In this document: one piece after another, positions 51,530 through 58,972 of the stretch
Position numbering within the stretch: the stretch's first letter is position 1
How the letters are laid out: each line of letters opens with the position of its first letter
Origin: DSWT01 sp035420085
Lineage (GTDB): Bacteria > Chloroflexota > Anaerolineae > B4-G1 > SLSP01
NCBI GenBank assembly: GCA_035420085.1
Contig: DAOLUH010000001.1
Span: 185,008 to 249,007 of the forward strand
DNA: 64,000 bases
Direction of reading: 5' to 3'
The notes under the pieces: generated by a model
What the model saw: the letters and a program-made list of their open reading frames with translations, nothing else
Databases searched by the model: none
What the model was told of the DNA's origin: nothing
Translations under genes and position numbers: made by a program

Positions 51530-52917
51530 TGCGCCAGAACCTTGTCGTAAACTGCGTCCCACTGCGCATAGACGGTGCGCCAGTTGTAATGGGTCTCCAC
51601 CCACTGCCGCCCGTTGGCGCGCAGGCGCTCGCCCAGCGCCGGGTTTTCCAGCAGCCGGATGACGGCTTCCGCAAACGCTTCGGGTGTATCCCCCAGGAGA
51701 ATGTTTTTACCGTCCTGCACGTCAATCCCCTCTGCGCCGATGGTGGTGGAAACGATGGGCAGCCCCCATCCCCAGGCATCCACGACTTTGACCCGCATCC
51801 CGCCGCCAGCGTTCAGCGGGACGACGAACGCCGCGGTCTCTGCCAGGTAGGGCGTGGGATCCGGCACGTACCCTGTCACCTCGACGTTGGGGAACGCGGC
51901 GGTGAGCGCCTGCACCGCAGCGGGCGGATTCTTGCCGACGACAACGAAGCGCGCGTCGGGCGCGCATTCCAAGACACGCGGGAACACCTCACGGGCAAAC
52001 CACAGCACACCCTCCACGTTGGGCGGCCAGAACATCGTGCCCAGGCTGAGAATGGTCCGTGGATGCGCAACCCGCTGCACCAGAGGCCGGTCGTCGGGAT
52101 CGACGCAGATGGGGATGACGGGAGAGTGGAGTAGGGAGTAGGGAGTAGGGAGTAGGGAGTGGGGAGTGGGGAGTGGGGAATCAGGGAAATTGCGATTTTC
52201 GATTCTCGATTTTCGATTCTTGCTTCTTGCTTCTTGCTTCTTGATTTGCTCTTGTATTGCTGCACGGTCTTCGGCACTGACGAAGACGACATGGGTGAAT
52301 TTGGGATAGGTGTGCGTTTCGTAGCGGGCCAGAGCGCGGGCTTCGCGTTGTAACACCCACCGTTTCAATGGATTGCGTTCGTGCTGAGCCAGCCGCTCCG
52401 GAATGTGAAACAGCGCATTGTGTGCGTCGAGGACGGTGGGGAGATTGGAGATTGAAGATTGGGGGATAGGGGAAGCTGAACTGTCAACTATAAACTTTGG
52501 ACTTTGGACTTTGGACTTTAGACTTTGGACTTGTTGAGCGTAGAGCGCGTATTGCGCCATCGAAGCCTGGTCGGCGTGGATGGCGTCGAAGGTTTGTTCC
52601 GTCATCAATTGCTTGAGCAGGGTGTGCATGGCGGGGATTTCGTCGCGCACGATGATGGTGGATTGGCCGCTGAGCCAGGCGCGCGTCACGGCGCGCAGGT
52701 CGCGCCAGCGCGAGCGCTGCAGCGGGACGGTATGCACGGCCTCGCAAAATTGGGCCAGATGCGCGGTATCGTCCGGGCGATTGTCGCCGCGCACAAACGA
52801 GACCAGCGTGATTTGATGCTGTTGGGCGAGATGGCGCAGGACGTAATACGCGCGGATCTTGGCGCCGGAATCGAGCGGGTAAGGGAGCACCTGCGTGAGG
52901 AAAAGGATGCGCGCCAC
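51526..52917 (-). CDS. GT4 glycosyltransferase with two repeat insertions
   Basis: 463 residues, larger than the usual 390-400. Opening LFLTQVLPYPLDSGAKIRAY and C-terminal GGMRVKVVDAWGWGLPIVST with TTIGAEGI match the sugar-transferase GT4 group (PEP-CTERM/exosortase-associated kind). The extra length is two low-complexity blocks: QSLKSKVQSPKFIVDSSAS near residue 135, from GACTTTG heptamers at 52490-52535, and NRKSRIENRNFPDSPLPTPHSLLPTPYSLL near 245 (given in parts: KSRIENRNF and LLPTPYS), from CGATTTT/TGCTTCT and GTAGGGA heptamers at 52118-52250. Both fall at domain edges. Whether the enzyme still works is unknown. Confidence 0.88.
   Translation of the reverse strand: MARILFLTQVLPYPLDSGAKIRAYYVLRHLAQQHQITLVSFVRGDNRPDDTAHLAQFCEAVHTVPLQRSRWRDLRAVTRAWLSGQSTIIVRDEIPAMHTLLKQLMTEQTFDAIHADQASMAQYALYAQQVQSLKSKVQSPKFIVDSSASPIPQSSISNLPTVLDAHNALFHIPERLAQHERNPLKRWVLQREARALARYETHTYPKFTHVVFVSAEDRAAIQEQIKKQEARSKNRKSRIENRNFPDSPLPTPHSLLPTPYSLLHSPVIPICVDPDDRPLVQRVAHPRTILSLGTMFWPPNVEGVLWFAREVFPRVLECAPDARFVVVGKNPPAAVQALTAAFPNVEVTGYVPDPTPYLAETAAFVVPLNAGGGMRVKVVDAWGWGLPIVSTTIGAEGIDVQDGKNILLGDTPEAFAEAVIRLLENPALGERLRANGRQWVETHYNWRTVYAQWDAVYDKVLAQ
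52118..52250. repeat. In-gene heptamers GTAGGGA, CGATTTT, TGCTTCT
   Basis: Three different 7-base units follow one another: GTAGGGA and GTGGGGA (about six), then CGATTTT/CGATTCT (four), then TGCTTCT (three). Entirely inside the GT4 gene. Confidence 0.9.
52490..52535. repeat. In-gene heptamer GACTTTG
   Basis: GACTTTG, GACTTTG, GACTTTA, GACTTTG in succession inside the GT4 gene, read on the minus strand as a VQSLKSKVQSPK-type stretch. Confidence 0.9.
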
Positions 52918-52920
52918 CGG

Positions 52921-53999
52921 TCATTGTCCCTTAAACAACAGCATCGTGGGCAACGTTTGGAGCATAATCAGCACGTCCAGCGCCAGGTTGGCGTTTTGGA
53001 TGTAGTAGAGGTCGTATTCCAGCTTGATGCGGGCGTCTTCCACCGAGTCGCCGTAGGGGTAGTGGATCTGCGCCCAGCCGGTGATGCCGGGGCGGACGGC
53101 GTGGCGCGCGCGGTAGATGGGCAGCGTGCGGCTGATCTCGCCCACGAACTGCGGGCGCTCCGGGCGCGGGCCGACCATGCTCATCTCGCCGCGCAGCACG
53201 TTGATGATCTGCGGGATTTCGTCGATGTGCGCGCGCCTCATCCACTTGCCCAGCGGGGTGACGCGGTTATCGTCCTCACAGGCCCACACCGCACAATCGG
53301 TTTCGGCGTTGGGTTTCATCGTGCGGAACTTGACCACGGCGAAGGGCTGTCCGGCGCGCCCCACGCGCTGCTGCCGGTAGAACAGCGGGCCGGGCGAGGT
53401 GAGGGCGTTGCCGAGCGCCACCAGCGGGACCAGCAACGCCAGCACGACCAGTCCCACCGACGCGACCAGCACGTCGAGCGCGCGCTTGAGGGCAAAATAG
53501 AGGCGCGTGTTGAGATCGGCTTCTTTCCCGGTGATCAACCGTAGGGTGCGGCTGGCGTATTCCACGGGCAGGCGGTTGGTGAGCCGCGCGTAGGTTTCGG
53601 CCAGCAAGTTCACGGGGATGTTCAACTCCCGGCAATCCAGCAGCGCCTCGTGGACGGCGGGTGAGAGCGTGGCGGCCTCGGAGACGAGGACGGCGTCGAT
53701 GTGTTTGCGGCGGATCAGCCGGATGAGCGAGTGGGCGGGATCGAGCGCCGGTTCGTCGTCCACGGGCAGGTCGTCGATAAAACCGGCGATGTGGTAGCCG
53801 GTGCCGCGGAAGGGATTGGCCCGCTCGGCGCGCGCGGCAGCATTGAGTTCCCGCGCCAGGCGCTGCGCAATAGGCCCGTTCCCCACCACCAGCACCCGCT
53901 GCTCGAAGGTGGGTTGGACGAGCAGCCGGGCGTAGAGCACGCGCCAGAGGGTGATGCTGATGACCGTCAGCCCGATGAAGCCGAAGACGAAGAACCGCC
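52921..53999 (-). CDS. Initiating glycosylphosphotransferase, catalytic part (downstream of frameshift)
   Basis: This frame reads RRFFVFGFIGLTVISITLW, then LYARLLVQPTFEQRVLVVGNG, an NAD-like fold, one membrane segment and the bacterial sugar transferase domain: KRALDVLVASVGLVVL, FRTMKPNAETD, LRRTHIDE-like RRAHIDEIPQ, MSMVGPRPERP and PGITGWAQ. It should start chain synthesis by putting a sugar phosphate on undecaprenyl phosphate. Its N-terminal membrane part lies upstream in another frame (54000-54388). The catalytic part is intact; internal starts, for example at 53940, could still give a shortened protein. Confidence 0.88.
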
Positions 54000-54388
54000 T
54001 TTCTGGCGTTGGGGGTGAGCCAGGGGATGGCGACGTAGAGCAGGCTGGTGAACAGCCCGGCCAGACTGCTGCTGACCGCGATCGCGCTGACGCTGGCCGC
54101 CCGCACGGGGTTGTAAAGATCGAGGGTGTGGCCCACGATATACCACACCAGCCACAGCGTGACGAACCACTTGTAATTCATGAGCAGGACGGGGAATGAG
54201 AAGGTGAAGCGGTTGAAGATGACCAACGCGGCCACCAGCATCCAACTGATTACCAGCAGGTCGATCAAGAGCAGCAGCAGGCGGCGTTCGGCCAGGGTGA
54301 GCCGCGGCCCCGCCGCGCGGCGTTCTTCCCGCGCGACAACGCGCTGCGCGGCCCAATGTTCCCCATAATCTATAGCTTCTGATTGCAT
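54000..54388 (-). pseudogene. N-terminal part of the glycosylphosphotransferase, frameshifted
   Basis: Starts at MQSEAIDYGEHWAAQ after GAGGGGA and encodes the four-helix membrane region to IPWLTPNAR. Near 54000-54003 (AAA on the minus strand) one extra base shifts the frame: the sensible continuation RRFFVFGF is one base on. Removing one base gives a single 488-residue protein of normal length. Either a real mutation that silences the operon start, a phase-variable site, or a sequencing error in the short A run. Confidence 0.85.
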
Positions 54389-54423
54389 CGTCCCCTCAAC
54401 AATAATGCAGCCGTCCGACGTTA

Positions 54424-55530
54424 TCACGTTTTAGCGTTCACGCGCTCATACATTCGCAGCAGGGTTTGTTCCTCGGCTTGGCGGCGGTCTTCATACCATG
54501 CGTGACCCGCATCTCCCATTCTAACCAGAGTCGTTAAATCTGCAAGCGCGGCGGTTAAACAGCGCGCCAGCGAGGCGGGATGTTCCGGTTCCACGACCCA
54601 GCCGGTGACGCCATCTTCGACGTATTCATCCAACGCGCCCGAAGGGGAGGCCAGCACCGGTTTGTGGAAGAAGTAGGCGGCGGGGATAAGCGCCGACTGG
54701 GTGCCGCCCATGTAGGGCAAGACGAGCAGACTGCACCGTTTGAAGAGCGCCAGCGCCTCTTTGTCGTCGATGAGGCGGTTGCGGAGTTCCACGCCGGGCG
54801 GCAGCGGGCCGCTCCACAGCCTGTTCAGGTCGCCCGGCCCGGCCAGTACCAACGTTGCCGCCTCTGCCGTGGCCGCCGGGTTGACCATCGCCCAGGCGGT
54901 GAGCAGGTGCGCCACGCCCTTGTACCGTTCCAGCCGCCCGAAGAAAAGGACCTCCGGCGCGTAGGTGACGCCATCCGCCAGATGCGCCACATCGTCGAGA
55001 AACGTGTGTCCCAGGAAGAGATGCAGCAGCGGCGTGCAGGTGAGTCTGGCGGCGGGGATGCCCTGGGCCAGCAGCCGCTCCTGATAGCGGACCGCGTGGA
55101 TGAGGATGTGGTCGGCGGTGCGCAAGACCTGGCGATTCCACAGGTAGAGCAGCGGGCCGTAGGCCGAGCCGGGGTGGGGGTCCAGATCGTGCAGCGTGTG
55201 GATGACGGGGATGCCCGCGCGGCGCAGCCCCAGGATCAACGGCACGTTCCACAGGTGCGGGCCGCCGAAGTGGACGACGTCGGGGGACAAATGGCGAATG
55301 GCGAATAGCGAATGGCGAATGGCGGCGGGATTTAGGGCGCGGTGTGAGAAGCCGGTATCCGTGGTGTGGATGGGGGTGTGGACGGTGACGGCGGGGGCGT
55401 AGCGGTGGGCGGGGTAACGGCTGGTGGTGACCAGGTGTACCTCGTGATAGGCCGCCGCGCGATTGGCGATGTCGGCGGTGTACTGGTGCATCCCGAAGGT
55501 GGGAGAGAGCAAGGCATAGACGATGCGCAT
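54424..55530 (-). CDS. GT4 glycosyltransferase
   Basis: 368 residues. N-terminal GMHQYTADIANRAA binds acceptor, and C-terminal VLFFGRLERYKGVAHLL, LVLAGPGDLNRL and SALIPAAYFFHKPVLAS with GALDEYVEDGVTGWVVEP form the donor-binding GT-B half. A stretch IRHSLFAIRHLSPD near residue 75 comes from GGCGAAT heptamers at 55288-55325. It belongs to the polysaccharide locus and its stop lies 36 bases before the next gene. Confidence 0.88.
   Translation of the reverse strand: MRIVYALLSPTFGMHQYTADIANRAAAYHEVHLVTTSRYPAHRYAPAVTVHTPIHTTDTGFSHRALNPAAIRHSLFAIRHLSPDVVHFGGPHLWNVPLILGLRRAGIPVIHTLHDLDPHPGSAYGPLLYLWNRQVLRTADHILIHAVRYQERLLAQGIPAARLTCTPLLHLFLGHTFLDDVAHLADGVTYAPEVLFFGRLERYKGVAHLLTAWAMVNPAATAEAATLVLAGPGDLNRLWSGPLPPGVELRNRLIDDKEALALFKRCSLLVLPYMGGTQSALIPAAYFFHKPVLASPSGALDEYVEDGVTGWVVEPEHPASLARCLTAALADLTTLVRMGDAGHAWYEDRRQAEEQTLLRMYERVNAKT
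55288..55325. repeat. In-gene heptamer GGCGAAT
   Basis: GGCGAAT, GGCGAAT, AGCGAAT, GGCGAAT, GGCGG in the GT4 coding region, read on the minus strand as an IRHSLFAIRH stretch. Confidence 0.9.
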
Positions 55531-55536
55531 GATGGT

Positions 55537-55599
55537 TTACATCAGGCTATCCAGGAAAGTTTGGATACTGCGCCGCAAGACAAGCATTTTATCGTTCAT
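55537..55599 (-). CDS. 20-residue peptide, possible HEPN remnant
   Basis: Reads MNDKMLVLRRSIQTFLDSLM and overlaps the end of the MNT nucleotidyltransferase gene by 11 bases, where a HEPN partner normally starts. It is far too short for HEPN (about 120 residues). May be the stump of a deleted partner gene or chance. Confidence 0.25.
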   Translation of the reverse strand: MNDKMLVLRRSIQTFLDSLM

Positions 55600-55945
55600 A
55601 GACCAATCTCCCTATTTGCGTCACAACGTCAATCAGCGGTTCAACGAGTGGGCGGACATCCACATCCCGCTGGAGTTCGCGTTCCAAAGCGGCCCAAAAC
55701 GCGCTTTCGGTTTCGAGCGTGTCGCACACGAGCGCGACATCTATATCGGAGTCGGCGCGGAAGCGTCCCGGCTGCACGAGCGACCCGAAAAGATAAACCT
55801 GGCGGATACCGGCATAGCGCGGGGCCAGGCGCGCGATGGCGGCTTGCGCGGCCTCTAGCTGCTGCTGCCGCGCGGCCTCCTGCTGCGCGCGCCGCTGCGC
55901 CTCGCGCGTATGATGGTAGGCTCTGGCGCTTTCGATGTCGATCAT
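55589..55945 (-). CDS. Minimal nucleotidyltransferase (MNT antitoxin-like)
   Basis: 118 residues from MIDIESARAYHH. A helical N-terminus is followed by YLFGSLVQPGRFRADSDIDVAL, i.e. the GS-x(n)-DxD nucleotidyltransferase motif. MNT proteins adenylylate and silence HEPN toxins encoded next to them. Here no complete HEPN gene is present on either side, so the gene is orphaned or acts on a distant partner. Confidence 0.8.
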   Translation of the reverse strand: MIDIESARAYHHTREAQRRAQQEAARQQQLEAAQAAIARLAPRYAGIRQVYLFGSLVQPGRFRADSDIDVALVCDTLETESAFWAALERELQRDVDVRPLVEPLIDVVTQIGRLVYER

Positions 55946-56012
55946 TGTATCCCTATAGTCGTTCGCGTGAATGATTTCAGGTTCGTATCTTCCCAAAAAT
56001 CCGGGGGCGGGA

Positions 56013-56043
56013 GTTTGGGGACGGGCAGCGCCCGCCCCCAAAC
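56013..56043. repeat. GC-rich hairpin
   Basis: GTTTGGGG-A-CGGGC pairs with GCCCG-C-CCCCAAAC. Between the regulator and MNT genes; possibly ends the regulator transcript. Confidence 0.5.
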
Positions 56044-56185
56044 CCCCACTGCTCCCCTTTTTGTTGTGCTGATAGCTGGATTGTACATTTCCATTGTATC
56101 AGATTTGGGATAGATGACAAATTCTTGAGGATGTTGAGCCGTTGCCGCGGCAGTAAAGGCGAAAGTTGAATTTAGCGCCGTTGTT

Positions 56186-57022
56186 CTATCCCCTATATCC
56201 TCCTGACGGTGGGCATACCTCACAGGCCCACGCCAGACAGACCTGCGTCGTTGTGATCCCTACCGGCAGCCAGAGCACCGTCTGAAAACGCGCGTCGCCG
56301 ACAAAGGGGCTTTTCACCCGTTGGAAGGCCAGTGGGCTGGCGTACTCAGGCAGGCGCAGCTCGATCGGCAGCGTTCCGCCGGTCGGCGACGTTGCCGCCA
56401 GGAGGCGCTCCGCTTCCCACAACCGCTTGAATTCCGGATAACGCCGTTGCGCGGCAGCGATGCAAGCTGTGCACCAGTCTTCGGCGGTGTACGGCTGGAG
56501 TTCGCGCTTGAGCGTGTGGACGAAACTGCGCCGGTACGCCGCGTCGTTTTCAATTGTCACAAAACGCTGTGCGAGGTCAAAGGCCAGGTCGAAGCTGGTG
56601 GCGTTCCGAAAATACTGCGTGTGCCGGTCCGCCGCGCGCAGCCCGACCAACCGGGGCGCGAGGGGGTTCCACTCCAGGACGCGCTGGCTGACATCCATAA
56701 GATACGCCAGCTGGGGCATGTGCGCGCAATAAGCGTGCCAACAGCGGCGCACTTTGGCGATCTCATCGTCCGTGGGCAAGGGATAGGGCGGGTGGTAGCC
56801 ATACGCCATATATACCGCGCTGCGATCTTCCGCGCTGACCGGCGCGCAGCGGTCCAAAGCGGTAAGAATTTTGCATAGGGTCCCTCTTGGCGGGTGATGG
56901 GTGACCTCCCGTTCGATTTCTGAAAGGCATTTGTAGGAAATGCCGGCCTCTGCAGCGACGTATTCTATGCTGCAATGACGCAGCCTTCTGAGTATGCGCA
57001 GTGGTTGGTGATCTTCGGGCAT
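56186..57022 (-). CDS. XRE regulator with MmyB-like ligand domain
   Basis: 278 residues; GAGGT before the ATG. The N-terminal helix-turn-helix is ILRRLRHCSIEYVAAEAGISYKCLSEIERE. The rest is the MmyB-like/PAS-fold ligand domain: MDVSQRVLEWNPLAPRLVGL, ATSFDLAFDLAQRF, and RRYPEFKRLWEAERL. It would repress or activate nearby genes in response to a small molecule, possibly a fatty acid. It faces away from the membrane-protein cassette starting at 57192, the place of a repressor in a mobile element. Confidence 0.82.
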   Translation of the reverse strand: MPEDHQPLRILRRLRHCSIEYVAAEAGISYKCLSEIEREVTHHPPRGTLCKILTALDRCAPVSAEDRSAVYMAYGYHPPYPLPTDDEIAKVRRCWHAYCAHMPQLAYLMDVSQRVLEWNPLAPRLVGLRAADRHTQYFRNATSFDLAFDLAQRFVTIENDAAYRRSFVHTLKRELQPYTAEDWCTACIAAAQRRYPEFKRLWEAERLLAATSPTGGTLPIELRLPEYASPLAFQRVKSPFVGDARFQTVLWLPVGITTTQVCLAWACEVCPPSGGYRG

Positions 57023-57099
57023 AGAAATACCTCAAAATATAACCTCGCGGGTTATGGACTTTGGCCTAAGGATGTGTTTCAATGAAATTAACGTAACCA

Positions 57100-57178
57100 G
57101 CAAGACGTAAAACGTAAGCTCTCTACCTTTCACACATGACATAGCACGTTTTACGCACGACGCATCCTGCATCACGTT
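57100..57178. repeat. Decayed ACGTAAA-type repeat
   Basis: GACGTAAAACGTAAG and later GCACGTTTTACGC, GCACGACGC, ATCACGTTTC keep pieces of the ACGTAAA heptamer and its inverse in an upstream region of the hydrolase gene. Otherwise the 170-base gap holds nothing recognised. Confidence 0.5.
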
Positions 57179-57191
57179 TCAGGAGGTCGCG

Positions 57192-57665
57192 ATGAACGGA
57201 AAGACGCACGTTGCACTTGGATTGGCGGCAGCCGTGGCCCTGGGCTACGACCCGCTCACCGCCCCGCTGGCGACGACCGCCGTGCTGGTGGCCGGGACGC
57301 TCTTGCCGGACCTGGATCACCGCAATGGGGCGGGCGCTTTGCGCAAGCCCCTTCCCCGGCCCCTGCAATGGCTGGCCTGCCTGCCCGCCGCCGTCTTCAC
57401 CCATCGCGGCCCCCTGCACAGCTTGTTGGTGCTGCCACCCTTGCTCTTGATCGCCGAACACCTCCTCGATTTTGCGCCTTACGGCCGTATGGCTGCCTTG
57501 GGCTGTGTGGCGCACATCCTGGCCGACGCCATCACCATCACCGGCGTCCCGTTGCTGTGGCCCATGATCAAGAAACGGCTCGGCCTGCCCCTGCTGCGCA
57601 CCGGCGGGCGGCTGGAACGCGCCATTATCCCGGCCCTGATTGGGTTAGCTGTATGGAAAATGTAG
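57192..57665 (+). CDS. YdjM-like membrane-bound metal-dependent hydrolase
   Basis: 157 residues, strong AGGAGGT before the ATG. NGKTHVALGLAAAVALG, DLDHRNG and THRGPLHSLL carry the His and Asp residues of the YdjM/DUF457 family, with four membrane segments. Family members are often called inner-membrane hydrolases induced during DNA damage; substrate unknown. First gene of the cassette. Confidence 0.85.
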   Translation: MNGKTHVALGLAAAVALGYDPLTAPLATTAVLVAGTLLPDLDHRNGAGALRKPLPRPLQWLACLPAAVFTHRGPLHSLLVLPPLLLIAEHLLDFAPYGRMAALGCVAHILADAITITGVPLLWPMIKKRLGLPLLRTGGRLERAIIPALIGLAVWKM

Positions 57666-57850
57666 CGCAAGCTGTCAGCTTGCGGTTTGCGGTAGAAGGC
57701 AAACTGACCGTTTGCCCTGCGCAAGCTGTAGAGGTCTGCCATTGTCATTCCGAGGTCCTCCGAAGAATCTCGCGTCACAGATTCCTCAGCCTCTGTCTGG
57801 CTATCCAGTGGCGCGTCATTGAGGAACGGGGCTTCGGAATGACGTTTGAT
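57665..57850. repeat. REP-like palindromes GCAAGCTG and GTCATTCCGA
   Basis: GCAAGCTGTCAGCTTGC is a palindrome, with more GCAAAC/GTTTGC and GCAAGC arms after it. Then ATTGTCATTCCGA near 57743 and TCGGAATGAC near 57834 are inverted ends of a unit containing GAATCTC and GATTCCTCA. Both types are common dispersed palindromes. They fill the 234-base gap, and AACTTTG/AACCTTC heptamers finish it. Confidence 0.6.
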
Positions 57851-57898
57851 ACCCTTTAACTTTGAACCTTCAACCTTTAACGATTAAGGAGGGTCACG

Positions 57899-58699
57899 AT
57901 GAAACGCTGGATGGTGGGTTTGGGATTGGGCATGATAGCAGGGCTGACGCTGGTCGCGCCGGTCGCCGCGCAAAGCGGCGGCGACAGTGACAGGGTGCGG
58001 TTTTATGATACCACGGCGGATTCCCCGGTCTCGCTGGGCGCGGATTGCCTGATGATTAGTCAACAGCTTTCGCCTAGCCTTGAGATTCCCATCGGGGACT
58101 GTGGGTATTTCTACGAAGACGGCGGTTATGCCGGCGTGGGAACGTTTAACTACAAAGCCTGTCTTCCCGCGCAAGAAGCCGGCAGCACAGCATCCTACCA
58201 GATTTTTGTAAGCTATTCGGCGGAAGCCTGGCTGGAGAATCCCTCTACCTTTGCCTACGACATATTCGGGCATGGGACTACCTTTGTAGCCAATGATGTG
58301 CTGGACTACAGCTACGCCCACATTGGCCGGTGGGCAAACGTGCAGCGTATCAACCCGGAATATCCGGACGTGTTCTTTACGCAGTATGTTACCGGCAACG
58401 TCAATACCAGTCGAACATCGTCTGTTTACATTGAGATGTGTATTAGCGCCGTCAGTGGCCCCACGCCTACCCCCACCGCCGCGCCTGAGGCGACCTTGAC
58501 CCCCACACCAACGCCGATCATTTTCGGCGGCGGCGACTACGGACAAATCGGGCAGATCATTGACATTGACGTGGGGTTGGGGATTGTGCAAAAGATCGTC
58601 GGCTATCTTGGCGCGGCCAACATCCGCGATTACATCGCAATGGGCTTTGCGCTGGCGGCGATTGTGGCGCTGTTCAAGGCGCCGAGTAGTAGTCAGTAG
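57899..58699 (+). CDS. Secreted protein with C-terminal membrane anchor (pIII-like position)
   Basis: 266 residues, AAGGAGGG before the ATG. Signal peptide with likely cleavage after VAPVAAQ. A beta-rich domain of about 165 residues with four cysteines follows, then a Pro/Thr stalk (PTPTPTAAPEATLTPTPTP), then DYGQIGQIIDIDVGLG and a terminal membrane segment (YIAMGFALAAIVALF) with a short tail. No family recognised. This layout, secreted head, flexible stalk, C-terminal anchor, is that of filamentous phage adsorption proteins and of pilus tip or surface receptors. Confidence 0.7.
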   Translation: MKRWMVGLGLGMIAGLTLVAPVAAQSGGDSDRVRFYDTTADSPVSLGADCLMISQQLSPSLEIPIGDCGYFYEDGGYAGVGTFNYKACLPAQEAGSTASYQIFVSYSAEAWLENPSTFAYDIFGHGTTFVANDVLDYSYAHIGRWANVQRINPEYPDVFFTQYVTGNVNTSRTSSVYIEMCISAVSGPTPTPTAAPEATLTPTPTPIIFGGGDYGQIGQIIDIDVGLGIVQKIVGYLGAANIRDYIAMGFALAAIVALFKAPSSSQ

Positions 58700-58868
58700 A
58701 CGGTAGACGGTAGACGGTAGACGGGGGGGGGAGGGGGGCGAGTGGGGGAGGGGGGGAGTGGGGGAGTGGGGGAAATCCACGCCTTAACTCTTAACTCTTA
58801 ACTCTTGATTCTTGATTCTTGATTCTTGATTCTTGATTCTTGATTCTTCATTCTTGATTCTTAACTAT
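58698..58868. repeat. Densest heptamer region
   Basis: TAGACGG four times, a poly-G/GTGGGGGAG stretch, AACTCTT three times, and GATTCTT about nine times, all with a period of seven bases. The next gene begins 11 bases after it with its own GGAGG site. Confidence 0.92.
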
Positions 58869-58878
58869 CGGAGGCACT

Positions 58879-58971
58879 ATGGGCGCAGTCATTGGTTTTG
58901 TTATCCTGGGGTTTATTCTTGGTGTGGGCCTGGAACTGGCGGCGACGCTTGCCAACATAGGCGAAGGGTGA
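58879..58971 (+). CDS. 30-residue hydrophobic peptide
   Basis: MGAVIGFVILGFILGVGLEL then AATLANIGEG: one membrane helix, hardly any charge. A proper GGAGG site is seven bases upstream, and the next gene starts one base after the stop, so it is very likely translated. Filamentous phages have minor coat proteins of this size and character (pVII/pIX), and small holin or pilus subunits are alternatives. Confidence 0.7.
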   Translation: MGAVIGFVILGFILGVGLELAATLANIGEG

Positions 58972-58972
58972 C

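Noticed and set aside
52525..53544. 339-codon open frame on the plus strand
   Set aside because: Overlaps two sugar-transferase genes on the other strand and shows no recognisable domain.
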